64,000 nucleotides of DNA from the NCBI RefSeq assembly GCF_018449515.1, contig NZ_JAAVUQ010000001.1:434001-498000 (forward strand). Reading direction: 5' to 3'. Positions 1-8,989 of the stretch are shown piece by piece. The stretch's first letter is position 1; each line of letters starts with the position of its first letter. Both the position numbers and the translations under genes were made by a program. Source of the DNA: Caballeronia sp. dw_19. GTDB taxonomy: Bacteria; Pseudomonadota; Gammaproteobacteria; Burkholderiales; Burkholderiaceae. The notes under the pieces are model-generated. The model was given only the letters and a program-made list of their open reading frames with translations. It ran no database searches and had not been told where the DNA came from.

Positions 1-218
1 GTTTGTTTGCCGGCGTTGATCAGGTCAGCATCGACTTCTTCTTCCGTCGGCGAGGGCCCGATGCCAAGCAAGCCATTCTCCGATTGCAGCCACACCTCCA
101 TGCCCTCCGGCACGAAGTTCGCGACCAGCGTGGGCAAGCCAATGCCCAGATTCACGTAAAAGCCGTCCTGCAATTCCTTGCCCGCCCGCGCGGCCATCTG
201 GTTCCGGTCCCATGCCAT
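1..218 (-). CDS. scoB: 3-oxoacid CoA-transferase subunit B, 3' part cut by window edge
   Basis: Beta subunit of succinyl-CoA:3-ketoacid CoA-transferase, which moves CoA between succinyl-CoA and acetoacetate in ketone-body and acyl-CoA metabolism. About 72 N-terminal residues are visible, including [12 protein letters not shown] and the [10 protein letters not shown] segment whose Glu (residue 47) is the position of the catalytic glutamate in this family. The ATG at 218 is preceded by AAGGAGA and starts 2 nt after the scoA stop, so the two subunits are co-translated. The rest of the protein lies outside the window. Confidence 0.93.
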   Translation of the reverse strand, partial: MAWDRNQMAARAGKELQDGFYVNLGIGLPTLVANFVPEGMEVWLQSENGLLGIGPSPTEEEVDADLINAGKQ

Positions 219-220
219 GA

Positions 221-925
221 TCAGTCTCCTTTTGCGCGCACGACGCGTTGTTCAATGCGTTTTTCCGGATGTGCGTTCAGCACGATGCGCTGCACGAAGA
301 TGCCCGGCGTGTGAATGGCGTCGGGATCGAGTGCGCCCGTTTCCACGATTTCCTCCACTTCGACCACCGTGATCTTGCCGGCCATGGCGCACATCGGGTT
401 GAAGTTACGGGCCGTGCGGCGATAAATCAAATTGCCTGATTTGTCGGCTTTCCACGCCTTCACGAGCGCCACGTCAGCGGTGAGCGAATGTTCGAGCACG
501 TAGTGGTCGTCGCCGAATTGACGCGTTTCCTTGCCGTCCGCGATCACCGTGCCGTAACCCGTGTTGGTGAAGAACGCCGGAATGCCCGCGCCGCCCGCGC
601 GCAGCTTTTCGGCCAGCGTGCCTTGCGGCGTGAATTCAAGCTCGAGTTCGCCGGCCAGATACTGGCGTTCGAATTCCTTGTTTTCGCCGACATACGACGA
701 GATCATCTTCTTGACCTGACGGGTTTCGAGCAGCAGGCCAAGCCCGAAGCCGTCGACGCCCGCGTTGTTGCTGATGCACGTGATGCCCTGGACGCCCGTG
801 TCGCGCAATGCCGCGATCAGCGCCTCGGGAATGCCACACAGGCCGAAACCGCCGACGGCAAACGTCTGCCCGTCCTTCACGATGCCATCGAGCGCCTCTT
901 TCGCGCTGGGATAGACCTTGTTCAT
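221..925 (-). CDS. scoA: 3-oxoacid CoA-transferase subunit A
   Basis: Alpha subunit of the same CoA-transferase, 234 residues, the normal length for ScoA/AtoD-type subunits. The N-terminus carries the glycine-rich CoA-binding segment [11 protein letters not shown], and the C-terminal half has the [18 protein letters not shown] and [10 protein letters not shown] blocks typical of the family. I chose the ATG at 925 because GGAAGGGA lies just upstream; the frame is open 43 codons further but that part does not look like the family. It is first in a scoA-scoB pair and diverges from a PAS-LuxR regulator that may control it. Confidence 0.94.
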   Translation of the reverse strand: MNKVYPSAKEALDGIVKDGQTFAVGGFGLCGIPEALIAALRDTGVQGITCISNNAGVDGFGLGLLLETRQVKKMISSYVGENKEFERQYLAGELELEFTPQGTLAEKLRAGGAGIPAFFTNTGYGTVIADGKETRQFGDDHYVLEHSLTADVALVKAWKADKSGNLIYRRTARNFNPMCAMAGKITVVEVEEIVETGALDPDAIHTPGIFVQRIVLNAHPEKRIEQRVVRAKGD

Positions 926-1130
926 CTGTTTGTCCCTTCCTGATCTGGATGAAATCCGTTTATTTGAGTCGTCTCGCGCGCGAAACGACTGCGCTAGACA
1001 ATTTCTGACGTGGCAAAAGAGTACGACGCCGGATCGATCCGGCACAATACGCAAAAATACATAAGTAATTGCCGTAGTGCACGGCGATGAAATAGTTAAA
1101 CGCGGGTTAAACCCGACACGTGCGAGCCAA

Positions 1131-1676
1131 ATGCGTCAACTGGATTACCAAACAGCGTTTCATCTTGCGCCAGTCGGACTGGTGTTGTCACGGGAACGGA
1201 TCATCGAAGACTGCAATGCGCAGCTCTGCGCGATTTTCGGCGTCGCGCCGGAGGCCTTGCTGGGCCAGTCGTTTCAAGTGCTGTATCCCTCGCCGGTGGA
1301 GTTCGAGCGGATCGGCCAGCGCATCGCCGCGTTGATGCAGCGCCAGGGCAGTTACGCCGACGACCGCATCATGAAACGCGCAAATGGGGAATTGTTCTGG
1401 TGCCACGTGACCGGGCGCTCGCTCGATCTGAGCGCGCCGCACGCCGCCGGTGTCTGGACTTTCGAGGATCTGAGCGCGACGCGGCGGGTTGCCATCGAAT
1501 TGACGCCGCGTGAACGTGAAATCGCGGCGCAGCTCGTCACCGGCAAGACCAGCAAGCAGATCGGCCGCGCGCTGGATATCAGCTCGCGGACCGTGGATAT
1601 CTACCGTTCAAAACTCATGCGCAAATACGACACGGGCAACGCGACCGAGCTGCTGCAACGGCTGCTGGGAGATTAG
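1131..1676 (+). CDS. PAS domain - LuxR-type HTH transcriptional regulator
   Basis: A 181-residue regulator. A single PAS domain (about residues 8-115, with [19 protein letters not shown] and [13 protein letters not shown]) is followed by a LuxR/FixJ-type DNA-binding domain (about 122-181, [12 protein letters not shown] and [12 protein letters not shown]). There is no phosphoreceiver domain, so the PAS domain is the likely sensor; its ligand cannot be told from sequence. It is transcribed away from scoAB and is a good candidate to regulate it (inference from position). The start is uncertain: the frame is open from a GTG at 1077, and neither start has a strong ribosome binding site. The stop overlaps the stop of the convergent thioesterase by 4 nt. 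Confidence 0.85.
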   Translation: MRQLDYQTAFHLAPVGLVLSRERIIEDCNAQLCAIFGVAPEALLGQSFQVLYPSPVEFERIGQRIAALMQRQGSYADDRIMKRANGELFWCHVTGRSLDLSAPHAAGVWTFEDLSATRRVAIELTPREREIAAQLVTGKTSKQIGRALDISSRTVDIYRSKLMRKYDTGNATELLQRLLGD

Positions 1677-2152
1677 GCGCCTATTTTGATACCCACTGCA
1701 GCCGTTTCAATGGCATGGCGCAGCAGGTCAGGAATCTGCACCGATTTCGCCGCCGCGTAGTCGATCCACACGCATTTCGCCGTGCCGCGGGCGTAGAGCG
1801 TGGTCGGATCGTCGGCGCGAAACAGCTCGAAGCGCGTGTCGAAACTGCTGCGGCCCGGCGGCCCCACGAACATGCTGCCGATGACATCGCCGGGATAGTG
1901 GAGCTGCCTCAGGAATTCCATCGATGCATTCACGATCACCGGCCCCTGCCCTTCAACGTTGGCGCCGGCCAAGGCCAATTGCCGGAACCACGAGATCCGC
2001 GTTTCCTCCATGAACCGGAAATACACCGTGTTGTTCACGTGGCCGAATGCGTCCATGTCGCCCCATCGCAGCGGCATGGACAGATCGATTACACGATGAA
2101 AACCGTTCGGCGCCGGCGTTGTTACGCTCGCTTGGTCGAGAACCTGGCTCAT
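1673..2152 (-). CDS. Hotdog-fold acyl-CoA thioesterase
   Basis: A 159-residue protein of the 4-hydroxybenzoyl-CoA thioesterase/YbgC-like hotdog family, which hydrolyses acyl-CoA thioesters. The helix-capping motif MRWGDMDAFGHVNNTVYFRF type is seen near residues 28-47 (WGDMDAFGHVNN), with the family's conserved Asp. The start at 2152 overlaps the stop of the upstream SDR in ATGA, so the two are translationally coupled and probably act on the same class of acyl-CoA substrate. The physiological substrate is unknown. Confidence 0.85.
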   Translation of the reverse strand: MSQVLDQASVTTPAPNGFHRVIDLSMPLRWGDMDAFGHVNNTVYFRFMEETRISWFRQLALAGANVEGQGPVIVNASMEFLRQLHYPGDVIGSMFVGPPGRSSFDTRFELFRADDPTTLYARGTAKCVWIDYAAAKSVQIPDLLRHAIETAAVGIKIGA

Positions 2153-2922
2153 AGGCCAAACCCGTCATCGGCAGCGATCACCGAGCCGTTGATGAACTGC
2201 GATTCGTCGGCAGCAAGCAGCAACAGCAAGCCATCCAGGTCTTCAGGCGTACCCACCCGGCGACGCGGCAGCATGGCCAGCAGTTTTTGGCCTGCCTCGC
2301 TTTTCCAGTGATGGTGATTGAGTTCGGTATCGATATAACCTGGGCAGATCGCGTTCACATTGATGCCGTGACGGCCCCATTCCTGCGCCATCGCCTTCGT
2401 CATATGAATGACAGCGGCCTTGCTCATGGAGTAAATGCCGATCTGCGGCAAGGTCTTGAGCCCCGCCATGGACGCGATGTTGATGATCCGGTAACCCGGC
2501 TTGACCGTGCCGTTGCCGCGCATGATCATCCGTTTCGCCACTTCCTGCGCGACAAAAAACGCGCCGCGCGTGTTGGTATCGAACACGAAATCGAAGTCCG
2601 ACGGCGTCACGTCCGTCAGCTTTTGCTGGGTGGACACACCCGAATTGTTCACGAGGATATCGATCGTGCCGGCCTCCGTCTCCGCGTGTGCGACGGCCGC
2701 CTTGATGCTTTGATAATCAGTGACGTCGAGCGACACAACGTGCGCCGCGCCGCCGGATGCCTCGATCTCGGCGCGCAGTTCCTTCAGGCGCTCGGTGCGC
2801 CGGCTCGCCAGCACGACCCGCGCGCCCGCCTGCGACAACACTTGCGCAAAACGCTTGCCAAGTCCGCTGGAGGCGCCAGTGATCAGCGCGCATTTGCCTT
2901 CCAGGTTGATCGAACGGCCCAT
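2149..2922 (-). CDS. SDR family NAD(P)-dependent oxidoreductase
   Basis: A 257-residue classical short-chain dehydrogenase. TGASSGLG near residue 15 is the cofactor-binding Gly motif, NNSG is the structural Asn motif, and YSMSK (YxxxK) with an upstream INIAS Ser completes the catalytic set. The basic residue pair after the second strand (ASRRTERL) favours NADP(H). It is coupled by a 4-nt overlap to the thioesterase, suggesting a shared role in 3-hydroxyacyl or 3-oxoacyl metabolism (inference). It diverges from the ETF-ubiquinone oxidoreductase gene. Confidence 0.88.
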   Translation of the reverse strand: MGRSINLEGKCALITGASSGLGKRFAQVLSQAGARVVLASRRTERLKELRAEIEASGGAAHVVSLDVTDYQSIKAAVAHAETEAGTIDILVNNSGVSTQQKLTDVTPSDFDFVFDTNTRGAFFVAQEVAKRMIMRGNGTVKPGYRIINIASMAGLKTLPQIGIYSMSKAAVIHMTKAMAQEWGRHGINVNAICPGYIDTELNHHHWKSEAGQKLLAMLPRRRVGTPEDLDGLLLLLAADESQFINGSVIAADDGFGL

Positions 2923-3140
2923 TGTTTTTCCTTGGTTGAAAGCGATTGAGATGCCCGGGATCGAACCGAGTTGATGCCGTTCGCTCCGAATCAGCGTCGA
3001 ATCCGGACAGCCGATATGCTATCGTTAAATAATACGGTCGTGCTAATTACAGGAACGAACGTCGGTTGCACCCTGCGAAGGGTTCCCTGACAATACGCGA
3101 TCCCCAAAAAAAGCATTCTAACGTTAGACAGGAGCATTGG

Positions 3141-4814
3141 ATGACCCCGGCGAGTCTCATCGAGCAGTACGGTCCCCGTGAATCCATGGAGTACGACGTC
3201 GTGATCGTGGGCGGCGGTCCTGCGGGGCTATCGGCGGCTATCCGGCTGAAGCAGCTTGCGCAGGAAAAAGACGTGGAACTGGGCGTCTGCGTGCTGGAGA
3301 AAGGCTCCGAGATCGGTGCGCACATCCTCTCGGGCGCCGTGATGGACCCACGCGGGTTGAGCGAATTGCTCCCCGACTGGAAGACCCAGGGCGCGCCGCT
3401 CGATGTGGAAGTCACCGAGGACCGGTTCCTGTTTTTGTCGAAGGACGGTGCAAAGCAAGTGCCCAACTGGCTGCTTCCCGACAACTTCAAGAACCACGGC
3501 AACTATGTCGTGAGTCTCGCGAACGTCACGCGCTGGCTGGGGCAACAGGCCGAAGCGCTGGGCGTTGAAATATTCCCGGGCTTTCCTGCGGCCGAAGTGC
3601 TCTACACCGAAGACGGCGCCGTGCGCGGCGTGGCAACGGGCAACATGGGCGTGGGCAAGGACGGCGAGCCGACCGGCAACTTCCAGCTCGGCATGGAATT
3701 GCACGCGAAATACACGCTGTTCTGCGAAGGCGCACGCGGCAATCTGGGCCGTCAGCTCACCGATAAATTCAAGCTCGGGCGCGACGCCGATCCGCAAGTC
3801 TATGGCCTCGGCATCAAGGAACTGTGGCAGATCGATCCCGCGAAACACAAACCGGGCTTGGTGATTCACACGGCTGGCTGGCCGCTGGAAAACGATACCT
3901 ACGGCGGCTCGTTCCTCTATCACATGGACGATAACCAGGTGATGGTCGGCTTTGTCGTCGGGCTGGGGTATTCGAATCCGTATCTATCGCCGTTTGAGGA
4001 ATTCCAGCGCTACAAGACGCATCCGGCTATCCGCACGTTCCTCGACGGCGGCAAGCGGGTGTCGTACGGCGCGCGGGCGATCACGGCCGGTGGTTTGATG
4101 TCCTTGCCGAAGCTGGTGTTCCCGGGCGGAGCGCTGGCGGGCGATGATGCCGGGTTCCTGAATGCATCGCGGATCAAGGGCAGTCACGCCGCGATCAAGT
4201 CCGGCAAAATGGCCGCCGAAGCCGCGTTCGACGCCGTGCAAGCCGGTCGTCAAGCCGACGAACTGAGCGCCTACCCCGAAGCGTTCGATCGCTCATGGCT
4301 CAAGACCGAGCTATACCGAGCGCGCAATTTCAAGCAGTGGATGAGCAAGGGTTTGTATCTCGGCACATTGATGGTCGGGTTTGAGCAGAAGGTGTTAGGC
4401 GGCAATGTGCCCTGGACGCTGCATCATCAGCACGCGGATAACGAAACGCTTAAACCCGCGTCGCAATGCAAGCCGATCGTGTATCCGAAGCCGGATGGGA
4501 AGCTGACGTTCGACCGCTTGGCGTCGGTGTTTATATCGAATACGAATCACGAGGAAAACCAGCCGCCGCATTTGACGCTGAAGGACGCATCGGTGCCGGT
4601 GGATGTGAATTTAAGGACCTATGCGGGACCGGAAGGACGGTATTGCCCGGCACAAGTTTACGAGTTTGTGAAGAACGATGACGGCAGCGAGCGCTTGCAG
4701 ATCAACGCGCAGAACTGCGTGCACTGCAAGACGTGCGATATCAAAGACCCGACTCAGAATATTGTGTGGGTCCCGCCAGAAGGTGGCGGTGGGCCGAATT
4801 ATCCGAATATGTGA
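3141..4814 (+). CDS. Electron transfer flavoprotein-ubiquinone oxidoreductase
   Basis: Membrane-associated flavoprotein that passes electrons from ETF, reduced by acyl-CoA dehydrogenases, to ubiquinone. It has 557 residues, normal for bacterial ETF-QO. VIVGGGPAGLSAA (about 17-29) is the FAD dinucleotide-binding motif. The C-terminal ferredoxin-like domain holds four cysteines at about 502, 526, 529 and 532 (CPAQ and CVHCKTC), the single [4Fe-4S] cluster ligands. The ATG at 3141 has GGAG upstream; the frame extends to a TTG at 3066, but that part is not family-like. It ends in a strong bidirectional terminator shared with aroC. Confidence 0.96.
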   Translation: MTPASLIEQYGPRESMEYDVVIVGGGPAGLSAAIRLKQLAQEKDVELGVCVLEKGSEIGAHILSGAVMDPRGLSELLPDWKTQGAPLDVEVTEDRFLFLSKDGAKQVPNWLLPDNFKNHGNYVVSLANVTRWLGQQAEALGVEIFPGFPAAEVLYTEDGAVRGVATGNMGVGKDGEPTGNFQLGMELHAKYTLFCEGARGNLGRQLTDKFKLGRDADPQVYGLGIKELWQIDPAKHKPGLVIHTAGWPLENDTYGGSFLYHMDDNQVMVGFVVGLGYSNPYLSPFEEFQRYKTHPAIRTFLDGGKRVSYGARAITAGGLMSLPKLVFPGGALAGDDAGFLNASRIKGSHAAIKSGKMAAEAAFDAVQAGRQADELSAYPEAFDRSWLKTELYRARNFKQWMSKGLYLGTLMVGFEQKVLGGNVPWTLHHQHADNETLKPASQCKPIVYPKPDGKLTFDRLASVFISNTNHEENQPPHLTLKDASVPVDVNLRTYAGPEGRYCPAQVYEFVKNDDGSERLQINAQNCVHCKTCDIKDPTQNIVWVPPEGGGGPNYPNM

Positions 4815-4836
4815 GCGTTCGGATTTGAGGCTTTAA

Positions 4837-4878
4837 AAAATAACGCCGGTTCTTTAAGTTCAGAACCGGCGTTATTTT
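4837..4878. terminator. Bidirectional intrinsic terminator between ETF-QO and aroC
   Basis: A perfect 17-bp inverted repeat (4837-4853 and 4862-4878) around the 8-nt loop TTAAGTTC. The stem starts with AAAA and ends in TTTT, giving a U-tract in both directions. The two genes converge here and the aroC stop codon overlaps the end of the right arm. Confidence 0.93.
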
Positions 4879-5980
4879 ATTTGGCGATATGCGCGGCGAT
4901 ATGAGGTGTTGTCGTCACCACGTCGCCGTTCTGCGCACGATGCCGCAACGCATGATCGATCAGCACGAGCGCGAGCAGCGCTTCGGCGATCGGCGTCGCG
5001 CGGATGCCAACGCACGGATCGTGGCGCCCGAAGGTTTCCACCGTCGCGGAATGACCGGTTTTATCGATGGACTCGCGCGGCGTGCGAATGCTCGACGTCG
5101 GTTTGATCGCGATCGATACCGTGATGTCCTGGCCGCTCGAAATGCCGCCCAACACGCCACCGGCATTGTTCGCCGCAAACCCCTCCGGTGTCATTTCGTC
5201 GCCATGAACCGAGCCGCGTTGCGCGACGCTCGCGAAACCCGCGCCAATTTCAACGCCTTTCACCGCATTGATGCCCATCATCGCTTTCGCGATATCGGCA
5301 TCCAGACGGTCATAAAGCGGCTCGCCCAGCCCGGCCGGCACGCCCGTCGCCATCACGCCGATACGCGCGCCGATCGAATCACCCTCCTTGCGAAGCGCGT
5401 CCATGTACTCCTCGAGGCGCGGCACGATGTCCGCATTCGGCGCAAAAAACGGGTTTTCGCGCACGTGTTCCCACGCAACGAACGGAATCGGAATCTCGCC
5501 GAGCGCGCTCATGAACCCGCGTGTTTCGATACCCATGCGCTCGCGCAGCCATTTCTTCGCTACAGCGCCGGCCGCGACGGTCGGCGCCGTCAGCCGTGCC
5601 GATGACCGTCCGCCCCCGCGATAATCGCGGATGCCGTACTTCTGCCAATAGGTGTAATCGGCGTGCCCGGGACGAAACGTCTCGACAATATTGCCGTAAT
5701 CCTTGCTACGTTGATCTGTATTCCGGATCAACAACGCGATGGGCGTGCCGGTCGTTTTACCTTCGAACACGCCCGACAGAATCTCGACCTGATCGGCTTC
5801 CTGACGCTGCGTCACATGCCGCGACGTACCCGGTTTGCGCCGATCCAGTTCGATCTGGATATCCGCCTCGGAGAGTTCCATGCCCGGCGGGCAGCCGTCG
5901 ATCACGCAGCCGATCGCGGGACCGTGCGACTCGCCAAAGTTCGTGACGGTGAAAAGCGTGCCGAGTGTGTTGCCGGACAT
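4877..5980 (-). CDS. aroC: Chorismate synthase
   Basis: Last enzyme of the shikimate pathway: converts 5-enolpyruvylshikimate 3-phosphate to chorismate using reduced FMN. It has 367 residues, the usual length. [15 protein letters not shown] (about 10-24) is the first family signature and [15 protein letters not shown] the second. I set the start at the ATG at 5980 ([10 protein letters not shown]), the family's normal N-terminus; the frame is open 21 codons further but those residues are not family-like. It stands alone, ending at the shared terminator. Confidence 0.97.
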   Translation of the reverse strand: MSGNTLGTLFTVTNFGESHGPAIGCVIDGCPPGMELSEADIQIELDRRKPGTSRHVTQRQEADQVEILSGVFEGKTTGTPIALLIRNTDQRSKDYGNIVETFRPGHADYTYWQKYGIRDYRGGGRSSARLTAPTVAAGAVAKKWLRERMGIETRGFMSALGEIPIPFVAWEHVRENPFFAPNADIVPRLEEYMDALRKEGDSIGARIGVMATGVPAGLGEPLYDRLDADIAKAMMGINAVKGVEIGAGFASVAQRGSVHGDEMTPEGFAANNAGGVLGGISSGQDITVSIAIKPTSSIRTPRESIDKTGHSATVETFGRHDPCVGIRATPIAEALLALVLIDHALRHRAQNGDVVTTTPHIAAHIAK

Positions 5981-6128
5981 GAGCGTCGTCCTGAAAAAAG
6001 CGAAAGAGCCAATATTATGCCAGCCGACAGATGATGCGCCCACGCTCGAAACCGGTTGTGCGAAGGCCTTTCGTTAGTTTCCGTTAGTGTGAGGATGGCT
6101 CTTCGCTGCGTGGGTCCCTTCTCGCGCC

Positions 6129-8063
6129 TTATTTGCGCGCGCCTCGCAACGTCGCGACTACCTCTTGCAAGTGTTCCGGCGTGGCATCGGCGGGATCGAT
6201 CGGCTCACCGACCGCCAGCGTCAGGCGGCTCATCACCCCGCGTTGAACCGGACGTGGCCAGCGGTTGTCGTCGTGGCGCGAAAAAACGCTGCCCCACAAG
6301 CCGCGTAAAGCGATGGGCACAACAGGGGCGGAATGGCGCTTGAGAATTTCGCTGATGCCGTGGCGGAACGGGTTGATATCGCCGGTTCGGGTGAGCTTGC
6401 CTTCCGGGAAGATGCACACCAGATCGCCGTCCGCGAGCGCGCGGCCGCAGGCGTCGTAGGCTTTTTCCAGCAGTTTTGCGTCCTCGTGAGCGGGCGCGAT
6501 CGGAATGGCCTTGACATGACGGAACAGCCAGCCGACCAGCGGCGAGCGGAAAATCCGGTGATCCATCACGAAGCGGATCGGCCGCGGACTTTCCGACATG
6601 ATCACGATGGCATCGACGAAACTCACGTGATTGCACACCAGCACGGCGGCCCCGTGCTCGGGAATGCGCTCGGCGTTCACGAGTCTGATCCGGTAGAACG
6701 TATGCACGAGAACCCAGGCGAGAAAGCGCAACAGAAACTCGGGTACGAGCGAATAGATATAAGCAGCCACCACGATATTCAGCAACGCCGTGGTGAGAAA
6801 CAGCCCGGGAATGCCGACGCCCGCCGACGTCAGGCCGACCGCCATCAACGCCGACACGATCATGAAAAACGAGTTGAGGATATTGTTCGCAGCGATGATG
6901 CGCGCGCGATGCGTGGGTTGGCTGCGCGACTGGATCAGCGCGTAAAGCGGCACGCTGTAGAAACCGCCGAACATCGCGAGCAGGAACAGGTCGGCCAGGA
7001 TGCGCCAGTGCACGCCCATCTGAAGAAATTCGCTGACGCCCATCAGATGCCCGGCGGGCGCGATGCCGTGGCTGGCAAAAAACAGATCGATGGCGAAAAC
7101 GCTGATGCCGATCGATCCGAGCGGAACCAGTCCGATCTCGACACGGCGTTTTGAAAGCTTTTCACACATCAGCGAACCGATGCCGATACCGATCGAAAAT
7201 GTGCCGAGCAGCACGGTCACGACGTCGGGGTTAGCCGACAGGACGTCCTTCCCGAAGTTAAAAAACGACGTGAGAAACGTCGCGCCGACGAACCAAAGCC
7301 ACGAGATCCCGAGCAGACTCAGGAACACAGTGCGGTCCCGGCGCGCGAGCGCGAGATTGCGCCACGTCTCGCTGAACGGATTCCAGTTGATCTTCAGATC
7401 GGGCTGCAGAGCCGCTGTTTTCGGTACGAAACCCGACGCCACGCGCCCGATCAACGCAACCGTCACGCAACACGCGGCAAGCAACATGGCGCCGTGCTCG
7501 GTCAGCCCGGCCGTCGTCCCGCCGATGATTGTCCCGATCAAAATGGCCACGAACGTCCCCATTTCAACGAGCCCGTTGCCGCCAACCAGTTCCGATGGCT
7601 GGAGATGCTGTGGCAGATAGGCATATTTCACCGGTCCGAACACGGTCGAATGCACACCCATGAGGAAAGTGCAGACGTAAAGCAGCGGTGCGCTGTGCAA
7701 CATGAAACCCGCGCCGCCGATCAGCATCACCACGATTTCGAACGTCTTCACGAAGCGTGTAAGCGTGGCCTTGTCGTATTTATCGGCGACCTGGCCTGAT
7801 GTCGCGGAAAAAAGCACGAAAGGGATGATGAAGACGGCAGAGATCAGGAAAGCGGCGGTTTTTGGATCGACACCTGAAAAACGAGCAGCCTGGAACGTGA
7901 CCAGCGACGTAAAGCCGACCTTGAAGACGTTGTCGTTGAGTGCGCCGAGGAACTGCGTCCAGAAGAACGGCGCGAAACGACGTTCACGCAACAGGCGGAA
8001 CTGACCGTCGCCATGTTGGGCGCCGGCCTTTTTCTCGCGGGGCGATGCGGATGTTTCGCTCAT
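6129..8063 (-). CDS. Fused MFS lysophospholipid transporter (LplT-like) and 1-acylglycerol-phosphate acyltransferase
   Basis: A 644-residue fusion. The first ~420 residues are a multi-helix major-facilitator domain like LplT, which flips lysophospholipids across the inner membrane (FWTQFLGALNDNVFK near residue 34 is typical). From about residue 450 there is a PlsC-type acyltransferase domain with the catalytic NHxxxxD motif (NHVSFVDA, His about 479) and the FPEG substrate-binding block (FPEGKLTR). E. coli splits this job between lplT and the bifunctional aas; the AMP-binding acyl-ACP ligase half of Aas is missing here. The likely role is import and re-acylation of lysophospholipids. Confidence 0.88.
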   Translation of the reverse strand: MSETSASPREKKAGAQHGDGQFRLLRERRFAPFFWTQFLGALNDNVFKVGFTSLVTFQAARFSGVDPKTAAFLISAVFIIPFVLFSATSGQVADKYDKATLTRFVKTFEIVVMLIGGAGFMLHSAPLLYVCTFLMGVHSTVFGPVKYAYLPQHLQPSELVGGNGLVEMGTFVAILIGTIIGGTTAGLTEHGAMLLAACCVTVALIGRVASGFVPKTAALQPDLKINWNPFSETWRNLALARRDRTVFLSLLGISWLWFVGATFLTSFFNFGKDVLSANPDVVTVLLGTFSIGIGIGSLMCEKLSKRRVEIGLVPLGSIGISVFAIDLFFASHGIAPAGHLMGVSEFLQMGVHWRILADLFLLAMFGGFYSVPLYALIQSRSQPTHRARIIAANNILNSFFMIVSALMAVGLTSAGVGIPGLFLTTALLNIVVAAYIYSLVPEFLLRFLAWVLVHTFYRIRLVNAERIPEHGAAVLVCNHVSFVDAIVIMSESPRPIRFVMDHRIFRSPLVGWLFRHVKAIPIAPAHEDAKLLEKAYDACGRALADGDLVCIFPEGKLTRTGDINPFRHGISEILKRHSAPVVPIALRGLWGSVFSRHDDNRWPRPVQRGVMSRLTLAVGEPIDPADATPEHLQEVVATLRGARK

Positions 8064-8175
8064 GGATTATTGGAGTTGGTAGCTGAGAGAGTGTTGATCC
8101 GTTGATCCTGGCGGTTACAGGCGAAACCGTGATGACCGGACCTTGACGGAGCGGAAAGGTCCCGAAGGGGCGAAA

Positions 8176-8204
8176 AAAATGCGCGCCGCTCGGGCGCGCA
8201 TTTT
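8176..8204 (-). terminator. Intrinsic terminator downstream of the CBS gene
   Basis: A 12-bp perfect stem (8176-8187 with 8193-8204) around a 5-nt loop. Read on the minus strand it is followed by a run of T (seven in all with the stem end). It lies between the CBS gene end and the start of the MFS-PlsC gene. Confidence 0.85.
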
Positions 8205-8270
8205 GTGCGTGACGTGGTGATGCGCTTCGGCCGGGTTTGTGCGAATCGCGCTACTTGCGCGACGCCCCGA

Positions 8271-8723
8271 TCAACGCGCTTCTTCTTGCTGCTCCGGCCA
8301 GTCGCGGATATAGGCCTTGAGCATCTTGTTCTCAAAACCCTGCTCTTCCACCACGGCCTTGGCCACGTCGTAAAAAGAAATCACGCCCATCAGCACGTTC
8401 TTTTCCATGACCGGCAGGTAACGAACGTGATGCTCGAGCATCATCCGGCGCACCTCGTTCACGTCCGTTTCCGGCGTACACGTGATGGGATGGTCGTCCA
8501 TGACCTTACGGATAGTGGAGGTTCCCACGCTGCCGCCGTTTTCGCTCAGCGTGAGAATGATCTCGCGGAACGTCAGCATGCCGGCGAGATCGCCGTATTC
8601 GATCACCACGAGTGAACCAATGTCGTGTGAAGCCATGGTGTTGATCGCTTCGTGCAGCGGCGTGTCCGGTGTTACCGTGAAGAGCGCGTTGCCCTTGACG
8701 TTCAAAATGTCGCTGACTCGCAT
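8271..8723 (-). CDS. Tandem CBS-domain protein
   Basis: A 150-residue protein made of two CBS motifs (about residues 7-62 and 72-130; ending blocks are LAGMLTFREII and LMGVISFYDVAKAV). CBS pairs bind adenosyl ligands such as AMP, ATP or NAD and usually regulate a partner; here no catalytic domain is attached. The ATG at 8723 has GAGGAG upstream; the frame is open further but that part is not CBS-like. It stands alone with its own terminator. The target is unknown. Confidence 0.9.
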   Translation of the reverse strand: MRVSDILNVKGNALFTVTPDTPLHEAINTMASHDIGSLVVIEYGDLAGMLTFREIILTLSENGGSVGTSTIRKVMDDHPITCTPETDVNEVRRMMLEHHVRYLPVMEKNVLMGVISFYDVAKAVVEEQGFENKMLKAYIRDWPEQQEEAR

Positions 8724-8989
8724 GATTGTCTCCTCGCGAAAAGCCTGAATATCTATCGATCCTAGCGGAAAGACAGTTAAAAAGAAAGCGCGCAAGAACC
8801 CCGTGTTTTGTCTGCAAAAGCCAAGCGGGGCGGGCTTTTGCACCGGGTCGGCGCACGCCGGGCCAAGGCTGCCCTTGCGTGGCATGGCGCCACATGGTGC
8901 AAACGCCAACGCTGGCGTCTACCCCAAGTTTATCGGGCCACACCCGATGTTACGATAAATGACTCTTTTCCTCTGGTAGCCCGCCCACG

